Source: an uncultured Oscillospiraceae bacterium (GTDB lineage Bacteria > Bacillota_A > Clostridia > Oscillospirales > Oscillospiraceae). Taken from it: a stretch of 10,335 nt of DNA. The notes under the pieces were generated by a model. It did not search any database, was not told the DNA's origin, and saw only the letters and a program-made list of their open reading frames with translations. The position numbers and the translations under genes were made by a program. This document shows positions 1 to 5,922 of this stretch, one piece after another. The stretch is taken from the NCBI GenBank assembly GCA_934667865.1, contig CAKUMR010000023.1, positions 1-10,335 of the forward strand, written 5' to 3'. Positions within the stretch are counted from its first letter, which is position 1, and each line of letters begins with the position of its first letter.

Positions 1-912
1 GACAATCTGTCCAATGCCAAGGCGGACGTGATCGAGAAAATTAAGACCATCACTGGCGTTGCTCCTGTGTTCTATCAGGACGACGTGTGCGACAGAGCGG
101 CGCTGGAAAAGATCTTCCGTGCGCACCGGATCGACGCGGTCATCCACTTTGCCGGTCTGAAGGCGGTGGGCGAGAGCTGCCGCATCCCGCTGGCCTACTA
201 CCGCAACAATCTGGACTCCACGCTGACGCTGCTGGAGGTCATGGCGGAGTCCGGCTGCAAGAAGCTGGTTTTTTCCTCCTCCGCGACGGTTTACGGCCCG
301 GAAAATCCCGTGCCCTATGTGGAATCCATGCCGGCGCACCTTGCCACCAATCCCTACGGCTGGACGAAGATCATGATCGAGCAGATCCTGCGCGACTACA
401 CGGCGGCAAATCCGGACTTCTCGGCGGTGCTGCTGCGCTACTTCAACCCCATCGGCGCACATGAATCCGGCCTGCTTGGCGAGGATCCCAACGGCATCCC
501 CAACAATCTGATGCCCTACATCGCCCGCGTTGCCGCCGGAAAGCTGGAGAAGCTGACCGTGTTCGGCGACGACTATCCCACCCCGGACGGCACCGGCCTG
601 CGCGACTATCTGCACGTGGTCGATCTTGCCAAGGGGCACCTCAAGGCGCTGGAGTATGCCGAAACACATACGGGCGCGGAGGCATTCAACCTCGGCACCG
701 GGTGCGCGGTGAGCGTGCTGGAGCTGGTGCACACCTTTGAAAAGGTCAACGGCGTCAAAGTCAACCATGTGATCGGCCCGCGCCGCGACGGCGATCTTGC
801 CAAGTGCTGGGCAGACACCGCGAAGGCAAAGGACGTGCTCGGCTGGACGGCGGAAAAGACCGTCGAAGATATGTGCCGCGACACGTGGAACTTTGTGAAG
901 AAACAGCAGTAA
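1..912 (+). CDS. galE: UDP-glucose 4-epimerase, 5'-truncated by window edge
   Basis: Catalyses the NAD-dependent interconversion of UDP-galactose and UDP-glucose in the cytoplasm (Leloir pathway, and supply of galactosyl donors). The frame is open from base 1: it begins with DNLSN, which in GalE proteins follows the second beta strand of the Rossmann fold. About 30 N-terminal residues, including the GxxGxxG dinucleotide motif, therefore lie outside the window. Visible SDR-extended signatures are the SSSATVYG strand with the catalytic Ser/Thr region (about 270-297) and the YxxxK catalytic pair in NPYGWTK (Tyr codon 355-357, Lys codon 367-369). RYFNPIGAH and the LRDYLHVVDLAKGH substrate-binding segment follow, and the C-terminus (GWTAEKTVEDMCRDTWNF) is typical. 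An internal GTG at 28 is not the start, because homology continues upstream of it. The gene is convergent with galM, which acts in the same pathway. Confidence 0.96.
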   Translation, partial: DNLSNAKADVIEKIKTITGVAPVFYQDDVCDRAALEKIFRAHRIDAVIHFAGLKAVGESCRIPLAYYRNNLDSTLTLLEVMAESGCKKLVFSSSATVYGPENPVPYVESMPAHLATNPYGWTKIMIEQILRDYTAANPDFSAVLLRYFNPIGAHESGLLGEDPNGIPNNLMPYIARVAAGKLEKLTVFGDDYPTPDGTGLRDYLHVVDLAKGHLKALEYAETHTGAEAFNLGTGCAVSVLELVHTFEKVNGVKVNHVIGPRRDGDLAKCWADTAKAKDVLGWTAEKTVEDMCRDTWNFVKKQQ

Positions 913-948
913 AAAACAGCGGCCCGCCGGAACCCCGGCGGGCCGCTG
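911..948. terminator. Intrinsic terminator between convergent galE and galM
   Basis: A perfect 14-bp GC-rich stem (917-930 paired with 935-948) has a 4-nt AACC loop. On the - strand it is followed directly by six T residues (complement of 911-916), so it is a strong Rho-independent terminator for galM. On the + strand the sequence after the stem (GTTGAT) is poor in T. Termination of galE there is likely, since the stem is very stable, but less canonical. Confidence 0.85.
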
Positions 949-957
949 GTTGATACA

Positions 958-1863
958 TCAGACGTTGCGGAAGCGGTATTCTGCGTATTTATGGAAGTGC
1001 TCGCCCCTGCGCAGCAGGGTGGAGGGGAATTCCGGGTGGTTGGGGCTGTCGGGATAGAACTCCGGTTCCAGAGCGACGCCGGAGTGCTTCTCCTTGAGGA
1101 ACTCGCCGCTGTAGACCTGAAGCGCGGGGAAGTCCGTGTGCAGCTCCAGCTCCACGCCGCCGGCACTCGTGCGGCAGGCGCACTCGCCGTCCAGCGGGAA
1201 GCAGTGGTCGACGCAGCCCTCGATGGCCTTTCCCTGCGAGAAGTCCAGCAGTCCGGCGGATTTCACCGGCGCGCCGCAGGGGAGCAGCGCCGCGTCTACG
1301 GGCAGGACGGTCGTTCCGTTGATCCAGAGGCGGGCGTCCAGCACCGTGGGCGCACCGTCCAGATTGAAGTACAGGTGCGTCGTGGGGGCAAAGTAGGTGT
1401 CCGCGTCGCAGTCGCCCTCAAAGTCGATGCGCATCCGGTCGCCCGCGACCGTATAGGTGACGGCGATAGCCAGATTGCCGGGGTAGCCGTTGTCGCCGTC
1501 CGGGGAGAGCAGACGGAAGCGCACGGCGCTGTCCCCGCAGACCTCGGCGTCCCAGATGCGGCGGTCATAGCTGTTTTTGCCGCCGTGCAGCTGGTTCTTG
1601 CCCTCGTTTGCGGGCAGCTCGTAGGTCTTGCCGTTCAGGGTGAAGCGCGCACCACCGATGCGGTTGGCATAGCGGCCGACAATGGCGCCGAGATAGGCAT
1701 CACTGTCCAGATACTCCTGCGCCGTTTCAAAGCGCAGCGCGACCGGACGGCCGTCGAAGCGGAAGTCGATCACCGTTGCGCCCAGCGTCATCACGCGGAC
1801 GGAAAGCCGCTCCGAGGAGATCGTATAGCTGTCATAGCCGAAAAAATCTGATTTCTGAATCAT
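958..1863 (-). CDS. galM: Aldose 1-epimerase (galactose mutarotase)
   Basis: Interconverts alpha and beta anomers of galactose and glucose, feeding alpha-galactose to galactokinase. The 301-residue protein shows the family signatures in order: GRYANRI (63-69, sugar-binding Arg), NQLHGG (90-95, first His of the active site), PTTHLYFNL (160-168, with the catalytic acid His163), DH (219-220), and ALEPE (264-268, with the catalytic base Glu266). The length is slightly below that of E. coli-type GalM and fits the shorter Firmicutes group. The ATG is preceded by GGAGGG with a 7-nt gap. The gene lies downstream of rny on the same strand but behind a terminator, and only about 30 nt separate that terminator from the start codon; no good promoter is seen there. 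Pairing with the convergent galE supports a Leloir role. Confidence 0.93.
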   Translation of the reverse strand: MIQKSDFFGYDSYTISSERLSVRVMTLGATVIDFRFDGRPVALRFETAQEYLDSDAYLGAIVGRYANRIGGARFTLNGKTYELPANEGKNQLHGGKNSYDRRIWDAEVCGDSAVRFRLLSPDGDNGYPGNLAIAVTYTVAGDRMRIDFEGDCDADTYFAPTTHLYFNLDGAPTVLDARLWINGTTVLPVDAALLPCGAPVKSAGLLDFSQGKAIEGCVDHCFPLDGECACRTSAGGVELELHTDFPALQVYSGEFLKEKHSGVALEPEFYPDSPNHPEFPSTLLRRGEHFHKYAEYRFRNV

Positions 1864-1883
1864 GGGGAGTCCCTCCGTTCTTC

Positions 1884-1920
1884 AAATTAAAAGGCTCCGG
1901 CGCGTTTCGGCACCGGAGCC
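1884..1920 (-). terminator. Rho-independent terminator of rny
   Basis: Read on the - strand, an 8-bp perfect GC-rich stem (1913-1920 with 1893-1900) continues through one C/A mismatch into two more pairs, then a T-rich run (TTTTAATTT, complement of 1884-1892). It starts 7 nt after the rny stop codon. The T run also contains TTTAAT (complement of 1886-1891), a 5/6 match to a -10 box, but no -35 lies at the right distance. Confidence 0.8.
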
Positions 1921-1927
1921 ATGAGGA

Positions 1928-3478
1928 TCACTTTGCGTATTCCGTCGCCTTGGTTTCGCGGATGACGTTGATCTTGATCTGGCCGGGATATTCCAGCTCG
2001 GATTCGATCTTCTTTGCAATCGCGCGGGCGAGCAGCGTCATGTTGTCCTCGGAGACCTCCTCGGGCTTGACCATGATGCGAACCTCGCGGCCGGCCTGGA
2101 TCGCAAAGGACTTTTCGACACCGGGGTAAGTGCCGGTCAGCTCCTCCAGCTTTTCCAGACGGCGGATATAATTCTCCACGTTTTCGCGGCGAGCGCCGGG
2201 ACGTGCGGCGGAGATGGCGTCGGCCGCCTGTACAAGGCAGGCGATAACCGTGCGCGGCTCCACGTCGTTGTGGTGCGCTTCGATCGCATGGATGACGTCG
2301 GGGGATTCGTTGTATTTCCGCGCGAGCTCGACGCCGAGCTGCACGTGGCTGCCTTCCATCTCGTGGTCGACGGACTTGCCGAGGTCATGCAGCAGACCTG
2401 CGCGCTTGGCAAGCGCAACATCCACGCCCAGCTCGCTGGCGAGCAGGCCGGAGATGTGGGCGACCTCGATGGAGTGGTTCAGAACGTTCTGACCGTAGGA
2501 AGTACGGAACTTCTGGCGGCCGAGGAGCTTGATCAGCTCCGGGTGCAGGTTGTTCACGCCCGTTTCAAATGCGGCGCGCTCGCCCTCCTGCTTGATGACG
2601 CGGTCGACCTCCTTGCGGGCCTTTTCCACCAGATCCTCGATGCGGGTCGGATGGATGCGGCCGTCGGCAATCAGCTTCTCCAGCGCCAGACGCGCGATCT
2701 CGCGGCGCACGGGGTCAAAGGAGGAAACGGTGATGGCCTCCGGCGTGTCGTCGATGATCAGATCGACGCCCGTGATGGATTCCAGCGTGCGGATGTTGCG
2801 GCCCTCGCGGCCGATGATGCGGCCCTTCATTTCGTCGTTGGGCAGCGGCACCACGGAAACGGTCGCCTCGGCGGAATGATCGGCGGCGCAGCGCTGGATG
2901 GCGATGGAGATAATCTCGCGCGCCATCTGCTCGGCGTTTTCCTTGAGATCCGATTCGATCTCGCGGATCTTGACGGCGGAGTCGTGGCGGCATTCGTTTT
3001 CAAGGTTCTGCAGGAGCTGCGCCTTGGCGTCCTCCTGCGTCAGACCGGAGATCTTTTCCAGAACCTCCAGCTGGCTCTTCTTGATGAGGTTGACCTCATC
3101 CTGCGTGGCGGCAACGGCGGCCTGACGCTTGCGCAGATCGTCCTCCTTGCGCTCGAAGGTATCGAGCTTCTTGTCCAGAGACTCTTCCTTCTGCTGCAGG
3201 CGGCGCTCCTGCTTCTGCAAATCAGCCCGGCGCTCTTTGACTTCCTTTTCGTATTCTGTGCGGGATTTATGGATCTCTTCTTTGGCTTCGACCAGCATCT
3301 CGCGCTTTTTGTTCTCGCCGCCCTTGATGGCTTCGTTGATGATGCGCGTTGCTTCCGATTCCGCGCTGCCGATCTCTCGCTCGGCAACCTTTTTGCGGTA
3401 GGCAAAGCCGACCAGGAAGAAAATAACTGCTACTGCTAATACTCCTACACCAATGAGGAGAAAATAGTACCATTCCAT
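1928..3478 (-). CDS. rny: Ribonuclease Y
   Basis: Membrane-anchored endoribonuclease that starts bulk mRNA decay and processes riboswitch and operon transcripts in many Gram-positive bacteria. The 516-residue protein has the full family layout. There is one N-terminal transmembrane helix (about 4-26), followed by a long charged coiled coil (about 30-180, rich in Glu, Lys, Arg and Gln). A KH RNA-binding domain follows, with the [10 protein letters not shown] loop at 219-228. The HD phosphohydrolase domain has His335, the HD pair His364-Asp365 in LLHDLGK, and His402-His403 as metal ligands. The C-terminal domain ends in [16 protein letters not shown]. Length matches the usual 510-520 residues. 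The start ATG has AGGAGG about 13 nt upstream, rather far but undisturbed, and no closer alternative keeps the membrane helix. It has its own promoter and terminator, so it is probably monocistronic. Confidence 0.97.
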   Translation of the reverse strand: MEWYYFLLIGVGVLAVAVIFFLVGFAYRKKVAEREIGSAESEATRIINEAIKGGENKKREMLVEAKEEIHKSRTEYEKEVKERRADLQKQERRLQQKEESLDKKLDTFERKEDDLRKRQAAVAATQDEVNLIKKSQLEVLEKISGLTQEDAKAQLLQNLENECRHDSAVKIREIESDLKENAEQMAREIISIAIQRCAADHSAEATVSVVPLPNDEMKGRIIGREGRNIRTLESITGVDLIIDDTPEAITVSSFDPVRREIARLALEKLIADGRIHPTRIEDLVEKARKEVDRVIKQEGERAAFETGVNNLHPELIKLLGRQKFRTSYGQNVLNHSIEVAHISGLLASELGVDVALAKRAGLLHDLGKSVDHEMEGSHVQLGVELARKYNESPDVIHAIEAHHNDVEPRTVIACLVQAADAISAARPGARRENVENYIRRLEKLEELTGTYPGVEKSFAIQAGREVRIMVKPEEVSEDNMTLLARAIAKKIESELEYPGQIKINVIRETKATEYAK

Positions 3479-3517
3479 ATCCTTGAATACACCTCCTGTT
3501 CTTCAGTATTGGGGAAT

Positions 3518-3535
3518 GGGACGCGCCTGCGCCCC
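3518..3535 (-). other. Possible hairpin in the rny 5' leader
   Basis: In the predicted rny leader (about 114 nt, from roughly 3592 to 3479) the RNA can fold a 7-bp stem, GGGGCGC with GCGUCCC (one G-U pair), around an AGGC loop, about 25 nt before the AGGAGG ribosome binding site. A longer alternative pairs TTGGGG with CCCCAA across the same stretch. No known riboswitch is recognised. The function is unknown and the hairpin may be incidental in GC-rich sequence. Confidence 0.3.
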
Positions 3536-3598
3536 AAGATAAAGCAACGTCCGCAGCCACCACCCCTTGCGGCGGCAGGACAAACTAATCCACCGTTT

Positions 3599-3627
3599 AT
3601 TGTACCTGCAAGGACGTGCGTTGTCAA
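3599..3627 (-). promoter_or_regulatory. Sigma-A promoter for rny
   Basis: Read on the - strand: TTGACA (3622-3627, perfect -35), exactly 17 nt of spacer, then TACAAT (3599-3604, 5/6 match to TATAAT). The expected start of transcription is near 3592, giving a leader of about 114 nt before the rny ATG. Confidence 0.85.
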
Positions 3628-3672
3628 GGGAATATCGTGGATTTTTGTCGCTCCGCCGCGCACGCGCAGGAA

Positions 3673-3690
3673 AAGCCGCCGCCGCGGCTT
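3673..3690. promoter_or_regulatory. Perfect palindrome directly upstream of a -35 box (candidate operator)
   Basis: AAGCCGC (3673-3679) and GCGGCTT (3684-3690) form a perfect 7-bp inverted repeat around CGCC, ending one base before the TTGACA of the small-protein promoter and about 45 bp behind the rny -35. Its position suits a regulator binding site for either promoter. The binding partner is unknown, and chance is possible in this GC-rich sequence. Confidence 0.3.
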
Positions 3691-3691
3691 C

Positions 3692-3720
3692 TTGACAAGC
3701 GGGAAAGAATCGTCTATACT
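3692..3720 (+). promoter_or_regulatory. Sigma-A promoter for the 63-residue protein gene
   Basis: TTGACA (3692-3697, perfect -35), 17-nt spacer, TATACT (3715-3720, 5/6 match to TATAAT). The expected start of transcription is near 3727, giving a leader of about 29 nt. The promoter is nearly consensus, so the gene is probably strongly expressed. It is divergent from the rny promoter, with 64 bp between the two -35 boxes. Confidence 0.87.
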
Positions 3721-3755
3721 GAACTACAGAAATCCTTCCGAAAGGAGGCGCACAC

Positions 3756-3947
3756 ATGTCCTTACGCGATGAGTGGAAGAAAACAGGAAAAGACCTCGGT
3801 CACGCTTTTCAGGGACTGGGTAAGTCCATTGTCCGTTCCGTCAAGACGGGGGTAGACAAGGCGGACGACTGGGCAAGCTCCGATGATGCTCCTGCATCCG
3901 AGGCTACCGAAACCAAGCAGGCCGAGCCAGTGGAAAAGTCGGAATAA
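3756..3947 (+). CDS. Small protein of unknown function (63 aa)
   Basis: I do not recognise a named family. The gene is well supported: a near-consensus promoter, AAAGGAGG (3741-3748) 7 nt before the ATG, tandem in-frame stops (TAA TGA, 3945-3950) and a strong terminator just after. The protein has two halves. Residues 1-36 are basic with spaced hydrophobic residues (LRDEWKKTGKDLGHAF, then LGKSIVRSVKTGVDKA) and could form an amphipathic helix. Residues 37-63 are acidic and low in complexity (DDWASSDDAPASEATE). There are no Cys residues, signal peptide or transmembrane segment, so it is probably a soluble cytoplasmic protein, perhaps peripherally bound to membrane or nucleic acid. Its neighbours, rny and a ModE-like regulator, point to no function. 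Confidence 0.75.
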   Translation: MSLRDEWKKTGKDLGHAFQGLGKSIVRSVKTGVDKADDWASSDDAPASEATETKQAEPVEKSE

Positions 3948-3957
3948 TGAAGGAAAC

Positions 3958-3985
3958 GGAATCTGCTGATTTCAGCGGAGATTCC
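3958..3985 (+). other. Hairpin ahead of the main terminator
   Basis: GGAATCT (3958-3964) pairs with AGATTCC (3979-3985), and GCTG (3965-3968) with CAGC (3973-3976), with a 2-nt GG bulge on the 3' side and an ATTT loop. It begins 10 nt after the first stop codon and ends 3 nt before the bidirectional terminator stem. No T run follows, so it is not itself a classic terminator; it could protect the 3' end of the transcript. Confidence 0.45.
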
Positions 3986-3988
3986 TAA

Positions 3989-4019
3989 AAAATGCAGACC
4001 GGTAAACGGTCTGCATTTT
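3989..4019. terminator. Bidirectional Rho-independent terminator
   Basis: A perfect 13-bp stem (3989-4001 with 4007-4019) has a GTAAA loop. The A/T ends (AAAAT...ATTTT) give a T run on both strands. It sits between the convergent small-protein gene and the ModE-like gene, whose stop codon begins 2 nt further on. Confidence 0.88.
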
Positions 4020-4020
4020 G

Positions 4021-4380
4021 TCAGTTTTCCGAAAGAAATTCTTCAAAGGAAGCGGCAAAGCTCTCCTGCGCGAAGCGGCGCAGTGCGGCACAGTAATCCT
4101 CATAAGCGGCAAGCAGTTTTTCTGCCTTTGATGAAAGGGTCGCACCTCCTCCGTGCCTGCCGCCCGTGGTGGATACCAGCAGCTTGAAGCCCAACGCTTC
4201 TTCTGAGGTTTTGACGATCGTCCACGCCTTGGAATAGGCCATGCCCATCGAGGCCGCCGCCGCGCGCAGGGACTTCAATTCCCGCACCCGGCGCAGCAGC
4301 TCCGCAATGCCGGGGCCGAAGCACTTTTCCTCCGTGAACAGCCGGATCGTCAGAACCGGTCGTAATGATTTCTTTTCCAT
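4021..4380 (-). CDS. ModE-type winged-helix transcriptional regulator (DNA-binding domain only)
   Basis: 119 residues matching the N-terminal DNA-binding domain of ModE (a LysR-like winged helix). A helix-turn-helix runs about 37-57 (SLRAAAASMGMAYSKAW), and the diagnostic glycine-rich wing TTGGRHGGGATLS lies at 71-83, as in E. coli ModE's TGGKGGGGA. The molybdate-binding Mop/TOBE domains of full-length ModE (about 260 aa) are absent, so molybdate cannot be sensed in the same way. The start is ATG at 4380; a GTG two codons upstream (4386) is possible. There is no ribosome binding site: a TATACT -10 box ends 6 nt before the ATG, so the mRNA is probably leaderless. It is divergent from yqeC-yqeB-selD and is the likely regulator of that operon. 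The role is inferred from family and position. Confidence 0.85.
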   Translation of the reverse strand: MEKKSLRPVLTIRLFTEEKCFGPGIAELLRRVRELKSLRAAAASMGMAYSKAWTIVKTSEEALGFKLLVSTTGGRHGGGATLSSKAEKLLAAYEDYCAALRRFAQESFAASFEEFLSEN

Positions 4381-4386
4381 AAACAC

Positions 4387-4415
4387 AGTATACCATGCGA
4401 GGCGGAGTCCGTCAA
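4387..4415 (-). promoter_or_regulatory. Promoter of the ModE-like gene; predicted leaderless start
   Basis: On the - strand: TTGACG (4410-4415, 5/6 match), 17-nt spacer, TATACT (4387-4392, 5/6 match). Only GTGTTT separates the -10 box from the ATG, so the transcript is expected to begin at or within a base or two of the A of the start codon. No Shine-Dalgarno sequence could fit. Confidence 0.78.
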
Positions 4416-4425
4416 TGTTTTGCGG

Positions 4426-4454
4426 TTGACGAAAGGCGGTCCGCGTGTTATTCT
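4426..4454 (+). promoter_or_regulatory. Promoter of the yqeC-yqeB-selD operon
   Basis: TTGACG (4426-4431), 17-nt spacer, TATTCT (4449-4454, 4/6 match). The start of transcription is expected near 4461. Its -35 box and that of the divergent ModE-like gene (CGTCAA, 4410-4415) form a perfect 6-bp inverted repeat with 10 nt between them, so the two polymerase sites are arranged symmetrically around 4420/4421. Confidence 0.7.
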
Positions 4455-4469
4455 ATAAATAAAATAACG
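4446..4469. promoter_or_regulatory. Candidate ModE-like operator over the operon promoter
   Basis: TGTTAT (4446-4451) and ATAACG (4464-4469) form an inverted repeat with 12 nt between half-sites. This matches the arrangement I recall for enterobacterial ModE sites (CGNTAT-N12-ATAACG) at 11 of 12 core positions if N is free. It covers the -10 box (4449-4454) and the expected transcription start, so binding would block the yqeC promoter. The nearby ModE-type gene is the obvious candidate binder. The site match rests on memory of the consensus. Confidence 0.6.
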
Positions 4470-4483
4470 TATTGGAGCGGCCT

Positions 4484-5134
4484 ATGGCATCTTTTGCGGA
4501 ACAACTGCATCTTACGCGCGGCCTGACCGCCATCATCGGCGGCGGGGGAAAGACGTCGCTTCTGTACCGGCTGGCGGAGGAGCTGTCGGTTTGCGGCAGC
4601 GTGATTGTTGCGACCTCCACGCACATCTGGCCGCCGGAGCATTTACCGGTGCTGGAGCGGACACAGGCGGTCCGGGGGGTCGTGTGTGTCGGCAGCCGCT
4701 GCGAAAGCGGAAAGCTCGGTGCGCCCGCGCAGTCCTTTTCCGAGCTGGCGCGGTTGGCGGAGTTTGTCCTCGTCGAGGCGGACGGCTCCGCCGGACGGCC
4801 GCTCAAGGCGCATCTGCCGCATGAGCCGGTGATCCCGGAAAACGCCGCGCAGGTGATCGCGGTCGTCGGCCTGAGCGGGATGGGACGTCCCATCTGCGAG
4901 GCGGCGCACCGGCCGGAGATATTTGCGCGGCTGGCGGGCGCGGCGGCCGACACCCCGGCTGCGCCGGAACACGCGGCGCGGGTTCTGGTGGCGGAGGGAC
5001 TGCACACACGGGTGCTTCTGAATCAGGCCGACGCGCCGGAGCGTATTGCCGCAGGAGAGCGGCTGGCGGAAGGACTTCCCTGCCATACGGTGCTTGCCTC
5101 GCTTCAAAAAGGAGAGATACTATGCTCGTACTGA
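4484..5134 (+). CDS. yqeC: YqeC, selenium-dependent molybdenum hydroxylase accessory protein (P-loop)
   Basis: A 216-residue protein of the YqeC family, found with labile-selenium molybdenum hydroxylases (selenium-dependent xanthine, purine and nicotinate hydroxylases) and SelD. Its exact reaction is not established; it is thought to bind nucleotide and help mature or insert the selenium-containing molybdenum cofactor. Visible features are a variant P-loop GGGGKTS (19-25) after a hydrophobic strand, the conserved ATSTHIWPP (43-51), and the family hallmark VEADGSAGRPLKAH (97-110) followed by EPVIP (114-118). The ATG at 4484 is chosen because GGAG (4474-4477) sits 6 nt before it; an in-frame TTG at 4472 has no ribosome binding site. 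First gene of the operon. Its last 13 nt overlap yqeB, suggesting coupled translation. Confidence 0.9.
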   Translation: MASFAEQLHLTRGLTAIIGGGGKTSLLYRLAEELSVCGSVIVATSTHIWPPEHLPVLERTQAVRGVVCVGSRCESGKLGAPAQSFSELARLAEFVLVEADGSAGRPLKAHLPHEPVIPENAAQVIAVVGLSGMGRPICEAAHRPEIFARLAGAAADTPAAPEHAARVLVAEGLHTRVLLNQADAPERIAAGERLAEGLPCHTVLASLQKGEILCSY

Positions 5135-5919
5135 TCCGCGGCGCGGGGGATCTTGCCTCCGGCATTGCTCTGCGCCTTCACCATGCACATATGAACGTGG
5201 TCATGACCGATCTGCCGCATCCGACGGCCATCCGGCGGACGGTCTGCTTCTCACAGGCGCTGCTGTTCGGCAGCATGCAGGTCGAGGACGTCACCGCCGA
5301 GCGCGCCGCGTCCGTGCGGGACATTCCGGCAATTCTGGAGCGCGGAAACATCGCGGTGCTGGCCGACCCGGAGGCGAAGTGCATCGCGCAGCTGCATCCG
5401 GACGCCGTCGTGGACGCAATTCTGGCCAAGCGCAACCTAGGAACGCGCATCACGGATGCGCCCTGCGTCGTCGGCGTGGGGCCGGGCTTCACCGCCGGGG
5501 TGGACTGCCACGCGGCGGTGGAAACGATGCGCGGCCACTATCTTGGCCGGGTCATCACGGACGGCAGCCCCATTCCGAACACGAACATTCCGGGGCTGAT
5601 CGGCGGCTTTGCGGGCGAGCGCGTCCTGCGGGCGCCGGCTGACGGCATATTCCGCCAGCTGCAGGACATCGGCACGGTGGTCAAGGCCGGGGATACTGTC
5701 GGCGAGGTCGCGGGCGAGCCGATGCGCTGCCACATTGACGGCGTCCTGCGCGGGATTCTGGCCGACGGCACGCCCGTGCACAAGGGCATGAAATCCGGCG
5801 ACGTCGACCCGCGCGGCGAAACGGCGTACTGCAATACCGTGTCTGACAAGGCGCTGGCCGTCGGCGGCGGTGTTTTGCAGGCGGTTCTGCAATTTACGAG
5901 AATATTGGAGGGACGTTGA
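5122..5919 (+). CDS. yqeB: YqeB, selenium-dependent molybdenum hydroxylase system protein
   Basis: A 265-residue member of the YqeB (EF2563) family, a marker of the selenium-dependent molybdenum hydroxylase trait together with SelD and YqeC. The role is inferred in the field from co-occurrence: preparing or transferring selenium to the molybdenum cofactor. There is an N-terminal Rossmann-like motif LIRGAGDLASGIALRLH (4-20), then DPEAKCIAQLHPD (82-94, containing Cys87), AKRNLGT (102-108), and the conserved VGVGPGFTAGVDCHAAVET (117-135, containing Cys129). The C-terminal part contains a biotinyl-lipoyl-like stretch (DIGTVVKAGDTVGEVAG). The Cys residues are possible selenium carriers, but that is speculation. 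AAAGGAG lies before the ATG inside the yqeC 3' end, and selD follows after 3 nt. Confidence 0.92.
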   Translation: MLVLIRGAGDLASGIALRLHHAHMNVVMTDLPHPTAIRRTVCFSQALLFGSMQVEDVTAERAASVRDIPAILERGNIAVLADPEAKCIAQLHPDAVVDAILAKRNLGTRITDAPCVVGVGPGFTAGVDCHAAVETMRGHYLGRVITDGSPIPNTNIPGLIGGFAGERVLRAPADGIFRQLQDIGTVVKAGDTVGEVAGEPMRCHIDGVLRGILADGTPVHKGMKSGDVDPRGETAYCNTVSDKALAVGGGVLQAVLQFTRILEGR

Positions 5920-5922
5920 ATC

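Noticed and set aside
991..1851. A 286-codon open frame on the + strand within galM
   Set aside because: It is antisense to galM, which carries all catalytic motifs; no start signals support it.
2270..3439. A 389-codon open frame on the + strand within rny
   Set aside because: It is antisense to rny, whose coiled-coil, KH and HD domains are unmistakable; the antisense product is a low-complexity mirror of the coding strand.
4472..4483. Upstream TTG start for yqeC at 4472
   Set aside because: It has no ribosome binding site; GGAG at 4474-4477 is correctly placed for the ATG at 4484.
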